A stretch of 64,000 nt of DNA from Certhia americana (lineage: Eukaryota > Chordata > Aves > Passeriformes > Certhiidae), in assembly GCA_018697195.1 (NCBI GenBank), contig CM031857.1, positions 97,473,674 through 97,537,673 on the forward strand, read 5' to 3'. Positions 1-11,209 of this stretch are shown here, piece after piece. The notes below the pieces were generated by a model that worked only from the letters and a program-made list of their open reading frames with translations, did not search any database and was not told where the DNA came from. Position 1 is the stretch's first letter, and every line of letters starts with the position of its first letter. The translations under genes were made by a program, and so were the position numbers.

Positions 1-3000
1 TTATCCACCAAATTTATATTTCTCTTGTCATTTAAGACTGTATGTAAAGATACGTAGCAAGCATACAGGTTCACTAGGACTTCACAACATTCCTTCACAC
101 ACATCTTGTTCTGCCTTCCTAATTTCATTATACTCATTAAGTAAACATCATTACAGAGTTCACAAACAGCAAGCTAACATCATTACTATTACATTGCTAT
201 TGTTTTCCCCACTTTGGTCCTCAGACAAATTCTGTGTAATTCAAAGGCATCACACTTTTCAAAGGCAGAAGAAAACCCTCTCCCAAATCTGAGATAACTT
301 ATGAAAAGGTAAAAGCCTGACCTTCTGGAGGGATTTTCCAGCACTAAGAGCAGAATACTTTCCTCAGGGTGACAGCTTCACCTTTTTCTCTCTTTGCATT
401 TTGAAAACAGTCAAGAGGTTTTAAAACTATTTCCTAGCAAAATTTAGTACCTTTGCTAACATTACGAGGTATCACAACATCACACCTATCTTCTCGGAGA
501 GTGAATACAGCTAAATCTTATAAACAAAGAAATCTGAGATATTAGGTTTCTTCACCAGGAATATTACAAACATACCAAAGAGAGGAAAGAAGCTAAGTCA
601 CAAGCAAACTCTATGGCTGTGATAATTTGTGGCAAATCTTGATCACATGCAAATCTATCTTGAGTGTGTTCAGTGTGAAAATTCTTTCTTTTCAGCTGAG
701 ATTGTGCTTCCATAATTGGTGTGACAGGTATTCATTAAAAACCACAGCCTCCATTCTAATTTATCAGGATTACTTTTAACATTATTAGTATCAGTCATTA
801 CTAATAATGAATAATTATGCTACGAAGACCAGAATATGTTCTTTACCTAATATCATTTTTTGATTTATGGTCAAAGATTTTCCAGTTCCAGCTTGGGGAT
901 TTCATTCCCGACTTAATCCTACTCTCCAGACTGGTGACAAATGCAGAACATCCCTGCAGAGCACCATAAATTATCTCAATCCAGAAGATTGTTTCAGCAT
1001 TTAAGTGCCCCAAAACAACTGAGAAAACAGATTAGCACTGCATCAGGAATTCAGACTTCCCAAATAGCTGGCTAAATCATAAACTGCTGTTGCAGTCTTG
1101 AATATGGCACTTGTGATTCAATATCCTGTGAAACCTACAGGGATGTCCTAAGCAGCAAAATATCACAGAAGTTTTGGGTGAGATGTGGCCACATTTCAGG
1201 CCCAGGTATCATGGCTGTTAAAACTGTATATTGTACACTTCAACAGTCAGTCTTTCAGACAACACTCACACAGAATGCTTTCAGACTTTTGGAAGATAGA
1301 GGTGGTGAACTACAGCATCCACTGAATCTTATGATATGAGAGATGAGGACATCTGTGCTGGAAAAGGGGACAGGAGAGCAGAGTTCCAGCTATTCCACTC
1401 TTCATCCTCAAGGTTGAAGCTGCCACAATGTCACCAGGCCCAGCATCAAGGGCTGCCCACCCCAACCTTGGCAATAACACGAGCTTGGGAATCTCTGTCC
1501 TATACCCCACTGAACATGAAAGAGAAGGTTTGTAAGAGATGCCTGTGTTCTAGATTTTCTCCCTGCTCACCGATCAAAAACCTCACTGGCATGTGCATCT
1601 ACTTACTTATGTATTTACTGCAACAAACTACAGTGGAAACAGGACCTTTTCTAACTGGGGAAGGAAGGAAAACAAAATATGCTTATCTTCTACTCAAGAA
1701 AAACTAATGAACAGCTGCAAAAGCACACCAAAATCTGAGTGCTGGGTTTGGCTTTCTAGGGTTCAGAAAATGAGTGGAATTTTAATTGAATCCAGACTTT
1801 CCCATGTGTTCATGTTGACAGCATTTATTACTGTAACTACAAAGGCCAAGCTGATGCTTCCTTGTTGTTTAATGATATATATTAGTTCAATAAATTAGTC
1901 CATGTAATAAAAAATATAGATACCCAAATTTCTTGATTTCCTCACCTTTTAAAAACAGAGTAAAAGAAAAAGTGGTGAAAGTCACTGATGTTCAAAGTAA
2001 GACTTAGTTTACAAGTGAATGATGGACGCTCTCTGCCTTTTTCCTCTGACGTATGATGCGATTGTACTCAATCCCAAAAGTTAATGTATGTTTTGACATT
2101 GAAGCTTGAGATCATAGCTTAGCTTCAATACTTTATCTAGTTTCAGTGTTGATCTGAAAACTGCCTCTGCAGATGTTTTTTTAGCTTAGCATTACACCAG
2201 CTACTCAGGAACAGAAACTGCTGGAGAATGAGCAACAATTCAGTAGGCTTTACTGTTCTACTAGCCAAAATCAATTCAGTTAAGCTGTTCAAGGTAACTT
2301 TCCAGAATGATAAAACATTACACTATTAAGTTTTTGCAAATTTTTGCCAAGAACTGTAACTTCTGGGATCAGATGCAGTCAAGCTTTCTTTTGCTTTTTT
2401 TTTCCTGTTTGATGTTTTTGGTCTTAACTTCCTGGGAGGGGTATTTTCCTGTCACTTTTTACCCCCTCCTTAAGCATCATGCAAACACTAACCACTGTTC
2501 TCCACTGCTCTAATTCAACATGTACTCCTAGCTTCTGGGAATAACAGTGCAATATATAATAGTAGGTATACCTAAGAGATAAAACCCACAACGACTTTAT
2601 CTCAAGAACCTAACTGTACACTATCTTTGCTTTTTCATAATTTGACTGAGACTAAGATTTGGAAGGCTCTGCTTTGACCTTGACGTCTAGCAGGGATAAA
2701 AGAAGGGTGATATTTAGGAGCAGCAATCTTATGGTCAAAGAGATTGTTCTGTACTTGCATGTTTTCTCATACCGTGGGTTTTCCAAAGAAGATTTACAGT
2801 TTGAGTTTACTTTGGGAGCTTCAGCTGTTTCTGAGATGAAACGAACAGCCAAGATTTTTTTTTCCCTGCAGTGTGACCTTTGGAAAATTTCTTCACTGTA
2901 GTTTATTTGGATCTCCAACCCTGTGCTACTTTTGCAGAGCAAAACATACAGAGACTGGTAACCTGCTGAGAACCTGACAAGCATTTCACCAGATGTAAAA

Positions 3001-3667
3001 GATACTGGAAATGGCCTTTTATGAGCCATCAAAAAAACAGTGAAGTCACTGACCCAGAAAACCTAAATTTCACCATGCTACAGATGGGGAAGAAATCACA
3101 ACAAAAGGAATCAGATTTGTTTGTATCATAGCTGATGAAAGAAAATCATATCCATATTCACTCACCTGTCTTACTCTCTTTTTTGAGCTTCCAACTCTGA
3201 ATATTCCCACTGTCTGGAGACCTGCAAGTGTAACACATCATAGCACTATTTTATTGTTTAATTTTCTCATGAAAATTGGGTTGAGCCAAAGCATTCTGAC
3301 CTGTGCATACTTATAAGAATAAATAATTTTAAAAAAGCAACAGATCTCTCCACAAATGTGTACTTACCATGCTGATGCAAGATTCAGTTGTGTTTAAGAA
3401 GACATCCACTGTGGTTTTTAAGGATTACACTTAATCTGCCAAATGGCATCTCTGTGACATTTCAGGTGATGCCACTTTGGCAGTGCCACTGCTATGAGAG
3501 ACTAAGGCACTGCTCAGGATTTGGAGGTGTAACTTCCAGGCCTGACATCAAAGGAAACAAGTAATAAAACAACTAAATGTGTGGGCATTGAGCTGTGTAT
3601 TTGGATACAGGATGAAGTTGGTATTTGGGGTAACTCACTGGCTCTAAAGTTCCTGTCAAGACAAAGT

Positions 3668-3787
3668 TGAGAATCTCCTTCAAAGGTACATAAATAGGGC
3701 ACTCAGGCAGACAATCAGAAGGAAGAATTTTAACTGGGAGTTGCGTGCAGTTTATAAGGTAGGAACAGCTATTATATAGAAGGAAAG
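3668..3787. repeat. 120-bp direct repeat, copy 1
   Basis: This segment matches 4251-4370 base for base without gaps, with 7 mismatches in 120 (about 94% identity), in the same orientation and offset by 583 bp. Similarity stops abruptly on both sides. Both copies stay open in the same minus-strand frame, but 4 of about 39 residues differ and there is no coding context, so I do not regard them as protein coding. The family is unknown. Confidence 0.85.
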
Positions 3788-4250
3788 TTATAAAGAAGCA
3801 TTGTGGCGCTTTAGACAAAGTGCAGAAGTGTGTCATTTAGACTTATAGCAATTAGGAAATTGGTGTTGTCTACTGCTTCATTAGAAATTGGTTCAAACCT
3901 TCTTCTAGCCCTGTAGAAAGCCATTACAAATACAACAAATGATAATATGGCTCTCGAATGGACGTATCTTGCAGACTAACAGGACCTGAAAAATTTGAGC
4001 GGTGACATGGTCTTTAGTAATGACAATGTGAGTGGAAATTTTAGAGCCTTAAGGACCTGTGTACATAATATAATTTTACATGGTTACACGCTTTTGCAAA
4101 AGGAATGAAATCATCTATAAACGTGGAAGTTTATGAGCTAACAAGGGCTACTCTGCAGCTCTCATCTCTACTGACGTATAGGAGATGTTAAATTAGCTTG
4201 TGAAACAAATGCCTTCTGATAGCCATTAGGCTTCACTTGCTTGCTGGAGA

Positions 4251-4370
4251 TGAGAATCTCCTTCAAAGGTACATAAATAGGGTACTCAGGCAGACTATGA
4301 GAGGGAAGAATTTTAACTGGGAGTTGTACGCAGTTTATAAGGTAGGAACAGCTATTATATAGAAGGAAAG
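4251..4370. repeat. 120-bp direct repeat, copy 2
   Basis: This is the second copy of the segment at 3668-3787. It begins TGAGAATCTCCTTCAAAGG and ends TATATAGAAGGAAAG. It is followed by a short T-run and by sequence unrelated to that after copy 1. It could be an internal duplication or two fragments of one dispersed repeat that I do not recognise. Confidence 0.85.
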
Positions 4371-6258
4371 GTTTTTTTGAACAGTGTTTGGAGTTGCAGA
4401 TCTTCATCAGAGAAATTCAGATAGGATCCTGCATTTTAGTTTTTAGTCTCAACATAATACCTCTTTCTAAATCTTCTCTCTTTGGTCATCAGAAAATTAC
4501 GTTGATAGACTATCATTTAGTAAACCCAGGAACATAGGCAGGGAAGCATCTGAGATTGAGATTACACATATTGGGCAAAACCTGCAGGCTGGTTACCCAC
4601 TCCTACACAGACATACAGTGTTTGTTCTACACTGAGGTCTACAGAAAGCCAGGACTTTTTTATCTCTGGGACATGAACACAGGGAAAATAGGGAAGGCGA
4701 ACAAGGACAGGGGCTTTTATGCCTAAAAACATAACCATTTTTTGTCATATAATAATCAGAATATCCTTTTAAAGTATTCATCAGAAACTGCTGGCAATTT
4801 GTTGTGGAAAAAGGATGTATGAATATAGGCAAGTATTTTCAGAATCAGCAACTCGGTCCACCACATATCCTGGGATGATGTTGCTACAGTGTCCATCTTC
4901 TACCATCTCTAAATTTCTCTCAGTGCCAATGACTGTCCTGTGGACAGCAGATTAAATTGAAAATTGAAGAATCTGTCCCAGATTATACCAGATAATTGCA
5001 CCGTGGTATATCATATTAAGATATATTAAGGCTTTTCTTAAACTGCACAATAACCCATCATAAACTTAAAATAAAAGGCAACTTCAATGTAAAGCAAATA
5101 TTTCCGTAAAGAGCATCATATAGAAAATAACTTTGTTATGACAGTGCATTAAGGGGATTAAAAAATTTATCACAGATTATTAGGTGACAAATCATACTCA
5201 GCTGGATGGCTGTTTTGGCTGACTCAGATACTTTTATGCTCTCCAAACTCAGCTACCTTTGCTTAAAGGGATGGAAGTCATTCATCTCAAACTTAACCAT
5301 CCCATACCTACTTGTCAGCTGTGGTATCTAATCTCTGTAAAAGTGACTATCTTTTGCAGTGTTCCTTGATACATTTGTGTAAGGAAGATAGTTTTCAGTG
5401 ATGAATTGTGAAAGCTCAGCACTGTTGTTTAAATTGCACTCCCTCGTCTGCAAAAGCCTTTCATTCAGAGTTAGTACACAATTTCTTGCTGGTGCAATCA
5501 GCATCAAATACATCATTTGCTGTTACAATCACCATTATTTTATGGTTTGTTGATTATCTGGCCATGTGATAACTCCATCTTGCTGTCGCCAAGTTATTTC
5601 AATTATCATTAAAAACCTTTAAAGTACTAAGATACATTGGCAGAATGGTGAGCAGATACCTAGATTGACTAGTGTTTCTGCATTATGTAAAGCTGTGGGA
5701 AGCTTGTGTCTGGACAATCATGAACACATAGGAATAATACTGGCCGGAGGACTGTAATTTCCTTTGGAGAGAGCAGGCCTGAGCCTGAGGCTGGTCAGGA
5801 GGAACCAAGCCAGAGACAAACTGAATATTCAGCCTAGTTCACCTAGATCACACACCTTAAGATCCACTGGTTGTGAAGAATGACTCCAGACTGACTGGCA
5901 CATTTCAGACTTTTTGTTCTGAAGGTACAGGTACACCTGCGGGGTGTGAAGAGCCGTTTCTGCAGAGCTGAGCACCCCAGTACTGATGTGATGAGTGACC
6001 TCCAAGAAAAGCCTCTAACCCTGTGCTCTATGGGCTAGTTAACAAGCTTGTAGCAGAGATCTTCAGTTTGGGAAGCTAACACGTATGGAATTACTTGTGA
6101 GACAATATTTTTAGCAAGAGGCAAAACAGGAGGGAAAATATCTAGCTTTCAAAGACATCCTTGCAAATGGAGGCATATACTTACTTCTCAGAATAGACAT
6201 TTATTTATATTATAGTAAAAATACATCTGCCACTCCTGGGAAAACAAAATATTCTTAC

Positions 6259-6454
6259 CATGCTTTTCCAAGTGCTGGCAGCAACTATCTACAAGCCGGG
6301 GAACCTGCCTGTAAATAGGGTTCAGGCTTAGTTTCTTATCTCTTGCCTTTTCTTTCTTGCTCTGGGCTTCTGCTGGCAAAGAGAGCTGGAGAGCCTCCAA
6401 CAATCTTGAGTGATTGTCATCAAGATCTGTAATAGAGTCCACAGACATCGCGCC
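6259..6454 (-). CDS. ARHGAP6: ARHGAP6 coding exon 5 (start of RhoGAP domain)
   Basis: This 196-nt exon encodes 65 codons plus one base, starting [20 protein letters not shown]. It continues through a Lys/Glu-rich stretch ([19 protein letters not shown]) into [19 protein letters not shown]. The last part, [16 protein letters not shown], is the canonical beginning of a RhoGAP domain. The catalytic arginine-finger motif that should follow (GIFRVG-like) is in the next exon, and I do not see it in the 6.2 kb of intron left of here, so the catalytic core lies outside the window. The acceptor is TTTTACAG|GGCGCGATG and the donor is CATG|GTAAGAAT; phase is 0 in and 1 out. This segment is nearly identical to mammalian ARHGAP6 as I recall it. 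The related ARHGAP36 is a less likely match. Confidence 0.96.
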
Positions 6455-9400
6455 CTGTAAAATACACACACATGAATAATCAGTAGGGCTGGGAAATCTC
6501 AGCATCAGGATGTCCAACAAAGACTTTTGCCTACCTGCATTTTAAACAAACTAATATAAAAATACAATTATCTACAATTAACTATTTTTATAAATTAATG
6601 AAGTTATAATACCAGTCTAATGGATAGGGAAAATAGCTATGGTACCAATGTTATTCTTATCATATTGCAATGAATACAAATTAAAATACTGAAAAAATGA
6701 AACGTTTTCCACTCAATTCGCTCCATCTTTTTACTGTTGTAAGCCTGCACACATTGCAGGGCAAGGATGAATCATGGTCTGTGGGTGCACCTCAGCAGTA
6801 CCGTGTTCATGTGCATGAAGATATATAGATATTTTTAAATCTTACTGCCTACTTCTTTAGTAGCTTGGACCATTGTATCAGTGAAACTTATGCAAAATGA
6901 TTTACAGCCATATACAGTTAACAGTTAATATCACAAATACATACAGCTGTGGTGTTTGAAATAATTCCACTCTGTCACAGAATGAAAATACGCCAGATAA
7001 GTTGAGGAGTAATGTTTTTTTTAATAATTCTACTTCATGTATCTTAATATTTTAAAATCATTAGAATTCCAGTGAAAGCTTTGAAAGCCAGGTTTGGATT
7101 ACAGCAAGGTGCAGAAGTTCAAGCAGTCTGTAAAAGTCTGATAAAGCAACACAAGCAGCAGGAGATTTATGGCATGTTTGAATTTTCACACTTGAAAAAC
7201 AAGACTTTTTTTTTTTCAAAGCACAAGATTACTATCACTTCAAAGTTCCCATTTCTCTCAATTCTTATTAAACTTATGAGGCAAAAACATTCTAGGGTAC
7301 ACATAGTCTTACAATAATAATAAAGCATAAAGAAAAAATTTAGGTTTTATTCCTATTAAAAGTATCTGTTGTAAACTATTTTCTTTCTTTCCGAAACAAA
7401 GCATAAATTTTACCATAACATAAAACATACTGTACAGGGAAGCAGCATGTCATCCTAAGAAATAATAAAGAAAATGTAAATTCCTACTCAAAACTTTTCT
7501 GACAACTACAGTCTGTTAAAAGCACGCTGTTCTACTGACAGGTAATTTATAGACTGCTAGTCAGAACTCTGTATCTATTAAATTAAATGTAAACTGTACA
7601 ATTGCTTGCAAGGGAATTCAAGCTCTAGAAGTATTTTGTTCCATCAGCCTAGCCAACTGAACTTTATGATGATTTTCAACTCACAGGCAAAACTCACAAA
7701 AAGTCCACCAAGATTTCAAGCTCATTGATAAATTTCTAGTTCATAATACCTTAAAAAGAAAATCCATTTAACTTATCATGTATAGATCGGCATCTTGTAA
7801 CTCATGGTAGCTATATAAATGAAGTACAGTACATTCTTTATATTTTTTTTTAACCCACATTACTATAAACAATTACTAGATCCTTTAGAATGCAACTTTT
7901 GACCTTTATTTCTGATGTCTCTCAAAAGTACATCTGCTTGATTCCTTTTACCATTTCCTGCCAACAGGAAACAAAAACAAAAACAAAAAAAAACCCCTCC
8001 AAACTAAACAAGAACCTCTGGCTATGATCCATGTGTGTAAAATTCCAATTGAATGATATTTTGATTTTATTTAAGTTTGGCATTCCATATGTCAAATTAA
8101 TCACTTGACAGTGAAAAGTCTAACCCCACCTTCTCCACTGCAGCCCCTATGTGACAGGTGCCCACCTTTATACCCTGCCTTTACTGGTCCTTTCCTGTCT
8201 CAAAGCATCCTCACCTCATGAATCATTATCGGAGTCACTTAAATCGGATTTAGATCCCTAAAATAGATGCAAATACAGTCAGTTCAACGTGGTCCTTGGG
8301 CATTTTATCAAAGTTGTGGATTAACTGGCACACTGAGCTGGCTTTAGGGAGAGTGACCTTGAATTCAGTGACTGAAGTCAATACCAAGTCCAGGCCAGCT
8401 CTGATTTTACAAAGCACACGGGAAAACATTACCAACATACTCCATGGATCCAGCTCAAACTCAGCCAGAGCTATTAGTTTGGGCTCAGACAGACCTACCT
8501 GACAGCTGAGGAACAGTGGAGGAGGAGACTGTGCACACCACTGCCCACTGCTCCAGGTCTAGTAACACACACACACACTGAAATACCTGAACTGCGGTGC
8601 CCAGCAACTAAAGAAAATCAAGTTCCATCTACCAGGCATTACCTTTGCACTGGATACCAGTCCCTGCTCCCTCATGACAAGTTCATAACCTAAATACACT
8701 GGGGAAGTCTCAAGCTAAGCAAACAGAAACACAAAGGTAAATGGAATTTAAAATCTCAACTTTCAATGGCTGGGCAAAAATCCTACACAGAAAATGCAGC
8801 AATAGAGATTTTTGTGAAGCTTTTGGAGGAGAGAGAACCATAGCACTCACACTATGAACTCTGCAGCCAGCATCACCTTCTACCTCTTACTGAAAGTCTC
8901 AGCTGAGTGTTTGAAGACTCACTGAAATACACAGAGTGAATGACACAGTTGCAAAGAAGTGAATGATGCAATGATAAACAATCCCTCCAGCTTAATTTTA
9001 AGAGGACTTCACTCCAGGTGTCTGTGCAGCATATTTGTGATAAATTGGTCGTATCAGCTGCATGTACTAACAAATATTTTTTAAATCTTTTTGTAAGCAT
9101 TTTTCAGTTGAAAACAAATAGTGCAATGGTGCTCAAAAGATAAAAGGCAAGTGCAGATTTCCTTACCATCCCCTAAGTAAGCTCAGGGCAGAGGAGTAAG
9201 TGCACTGATAAACAGAATTATAAAGACAAGATACGTGACATGAGTTGATAGTAATGTTAAATAATTGAAAATTCATGAAATTCATTAGCTAAGTTCATTC
9301 CCTAGGGAAAATGCCAGCTCCCTCATGTCATACTGCCCGCCTTAGTCTACATTTAGTTCTCTGTAAGTGAGCCATGTCCTACTGCATCCTCATGGCTACG

Positions 9401-10952
9401 GACTAAAGGCTCAGATTCTGCATTCTGAAAGCTGCAATGCCAGTATTGATGAAAAAAACCCAACTATACCCAGCCAACTAGCCAAAAAGCCAAAACAAGT
9501 AAAACCCTCCCTCAGCTTCTAGGAACTTGGTGTTGATGGACCTCTATGAATGTACCAAAGGATCCATGTTCTTCTGCTTGCTCGCTGGTCATATGCATGT
9601 CAGAAATCTTACCACACTTCATGAAAAGAACAGCAGGTGACTCACCTCTGGACACACGAGTTATCTTTCTCTCCTATGAAGAAAAGGTTCTGAAGCCAAT
9701 GAGTACATACAGTGAACTTTTATTTTTGGTCACTGACTGCCAAATTCTGAAAGAAGTTCATGCGTTTCCCTTTACACTTAGTCAAGTTACTTTGCACTTT
9801 TGTGTGAACACAAATGCCTGTTCATATGATTTGCACAGACCATCAGATGTGCATTAATGCGTATATAAGACTGCAAACATCAGCCTTTAGGTTTTGCAGA
9901 CTGAATATAGACACTTCAAGCTTCAGCTGGCAGCTAGACAAAGAGCCCTATGACCTGCCCTCTGCCTTCTCTCAATTTGCAATTTACTCCAGTTCTACCC
10001 TTTGGAAACACTGGTTTGACGAGCCCAGCCCCAGAAAATTTCTATGAAGCAGGTCTTACACTAAGGTGAGGTTCTTAAGAAAATACTTTCTTTTCCAGTC
10101 TGTACTTGCACCCCAATTCTTGCTAAGATTTCTTAAAAAGGTTTTAATTCAAAGTATTTTATTATGCAATTTTTTTCCCCTCCATTGCAAACAAAATCAA
10201 AAAGCAGTAAAATCTAGAACCTCTATTCCATGGTAACAGAAGAAAAAAAATTACTAACTGTAGAACTGGAAAGCTCAGAGCACAAAATTTACTTACAAGG
10301 AAAAGATTTATGTTAAAAAATGATTGATTTTACATGTAGAATAATATTCAACCCAAAACCACCACTCTGTGTTTTGCTGTCAAAGGCACTTTCATAGCCT
10401 ACATGCAGAAACATCTTTCAAAGACCCTGGTACAAATCTAGTCTGACAACTCCTTACTTACCATGGAGGATATGATATGGGTTAGACCATGAGGATTTTT
10501 ATTAATATAAGGATAGGTATTAATAGTCAGATTTATTATCAGGTTAGAGTTAGATTAAGATAAGCGTACCTATAAATATCATACACATAGGTTTAGACTT
10601 TCCTTGAAAAATTAAGTTAAAGACAGATGGCATTTGTTAAATCTAGAAGACTTAGACAGAAGGAGGTAGATAAAGGGAGCCAACAGGAAGACTTCTAGAT
10701 AATCCCTCTGCCTCTTTGCAATCTGTTACAGACTCATAGAACCTATATCATGTTTCTTCCACCAGCATGAGTAAAAGAAGATTCCTGCTACAGTTAAGAA
10801 TTTTCTGATGTTGAGGCTGACTTCCACCTGAAAAAATCCCACTATTCCACAGTCTAAAAGTATTCCACAGTCCCCACACAACAGGCTTTTCTTGGTCCAG
10901 CTAGACACTCTGGACCTACAGGTACACATCCCATTGGGATGTGTCTACTTAC
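6455..10952 (-). other. ARHGAP6: ARHGAP6 intron 4 (4.5 kb)
   Basis: This intron is bounded by the exon 4 donor (GTAAGTAG, minus strand, ending at 10952) and the exon 5 acceptor (TTTTACAG at 6455-6462). It is AT-rich, with A-rich simple tracts near 7965-7996, a short CA run near 8564-8578 and a T-run near 7209. I see no recognisable mobile element or gene. Small open frames at 7072-7317, 8873-9100 and 9546-9857 have no identifiable homology. Confidence 0.9.
7966..7997. repeat. A-rich (CAAAAA)n simple repeat
   Basis: An A-rich tract built from repeated CAAAAA units ends in a longer A-run and CCCC. It is a low-complexity intronic repeat. Confidence 0.7.
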
Positions 10953-11209
10953 ACGCCTCCTTGCTCGTGGCGCTGGCTCAGGTGTGTTAGGAGAAGTGGA
11001 TTCATTCGGTGTTTCTGAGGTTGAGCTGAGAGATGAGTTACTGCTTGAAAGTTCTTTGTTCTGTCTTTTAGTTGCAAATGGCAAGAGAAAGGCCACAAAA
11101 TCTGAAACATCTTTTTGTTCTTCTCTCTGAGAGTCTTGCTTGAGCTTGTAGGCCCGGTCATTAGCAATCACTTGAGACAAAGGCATTCCAAAAGCCTGGG
11201 GAATAAATT
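10953..11209 (-). CDS. ARHGAP6: ARHGAP6 coding exon 4 (Ser/Thr/Pro-rich linker)
   Basis: This 257-nt exon encodes the segment between the basic linker and the RhoGAP domain of ARHGAP6. The minus-strand translation runs from (E)[20 protein letters not shown] through a charged helix ([13 protein letters not shown]) to a low-complexity Ser/Thr/Asn/Pro segment ([20 protein letters not shown]) and ends [10 protein letters not shown]. The low-complexity part is probably disordered and a likely phosphorylation region (inference). The acceptor is CATTGCAG|AATTT and the donor is GGCGT|GTAAGT, a near-consensus 5' splice site. Phase is 1 in and 0 out. It joins exon 5 as RRR-GAMSVDS, matching the mammalian protein as I recall it. 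A few residues ([13 protein letters not shown]) appear to differ from the mammalian SLLPFGNKRQ-like sequence. No stops or frameshifts are present. Confidence 0.96.

Larger units (their letters stand above)
1..6258 (-). other. ARHGAP6: ARHGAP6 intron after exon 5 (partial)
   Basis: This is intronic sequence from the exon 5 donor (GT at 6258-6257) to the left edge; its acceptor is outside the window. Open frames such as 2652-3032 (minus) have no recognisable homology and look like chance. The only internal structure I can support is the 120-bp segment present twice, at 3668-3787 and 4251-4370. Around 5740-6000 there is a somewhat more GC-rich stretch that may be an old repeat, but I cannot name it. 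No CR1 3' end was seen here. Confidence 0.85.

Noticed and set aside
2652..3032. 126-codon minus-strand open frame in the leftmost intron
   Set aside because: No homology is recognised, and it is not the expected next ARHGAP6 exon because it has no arginine-finger motif.
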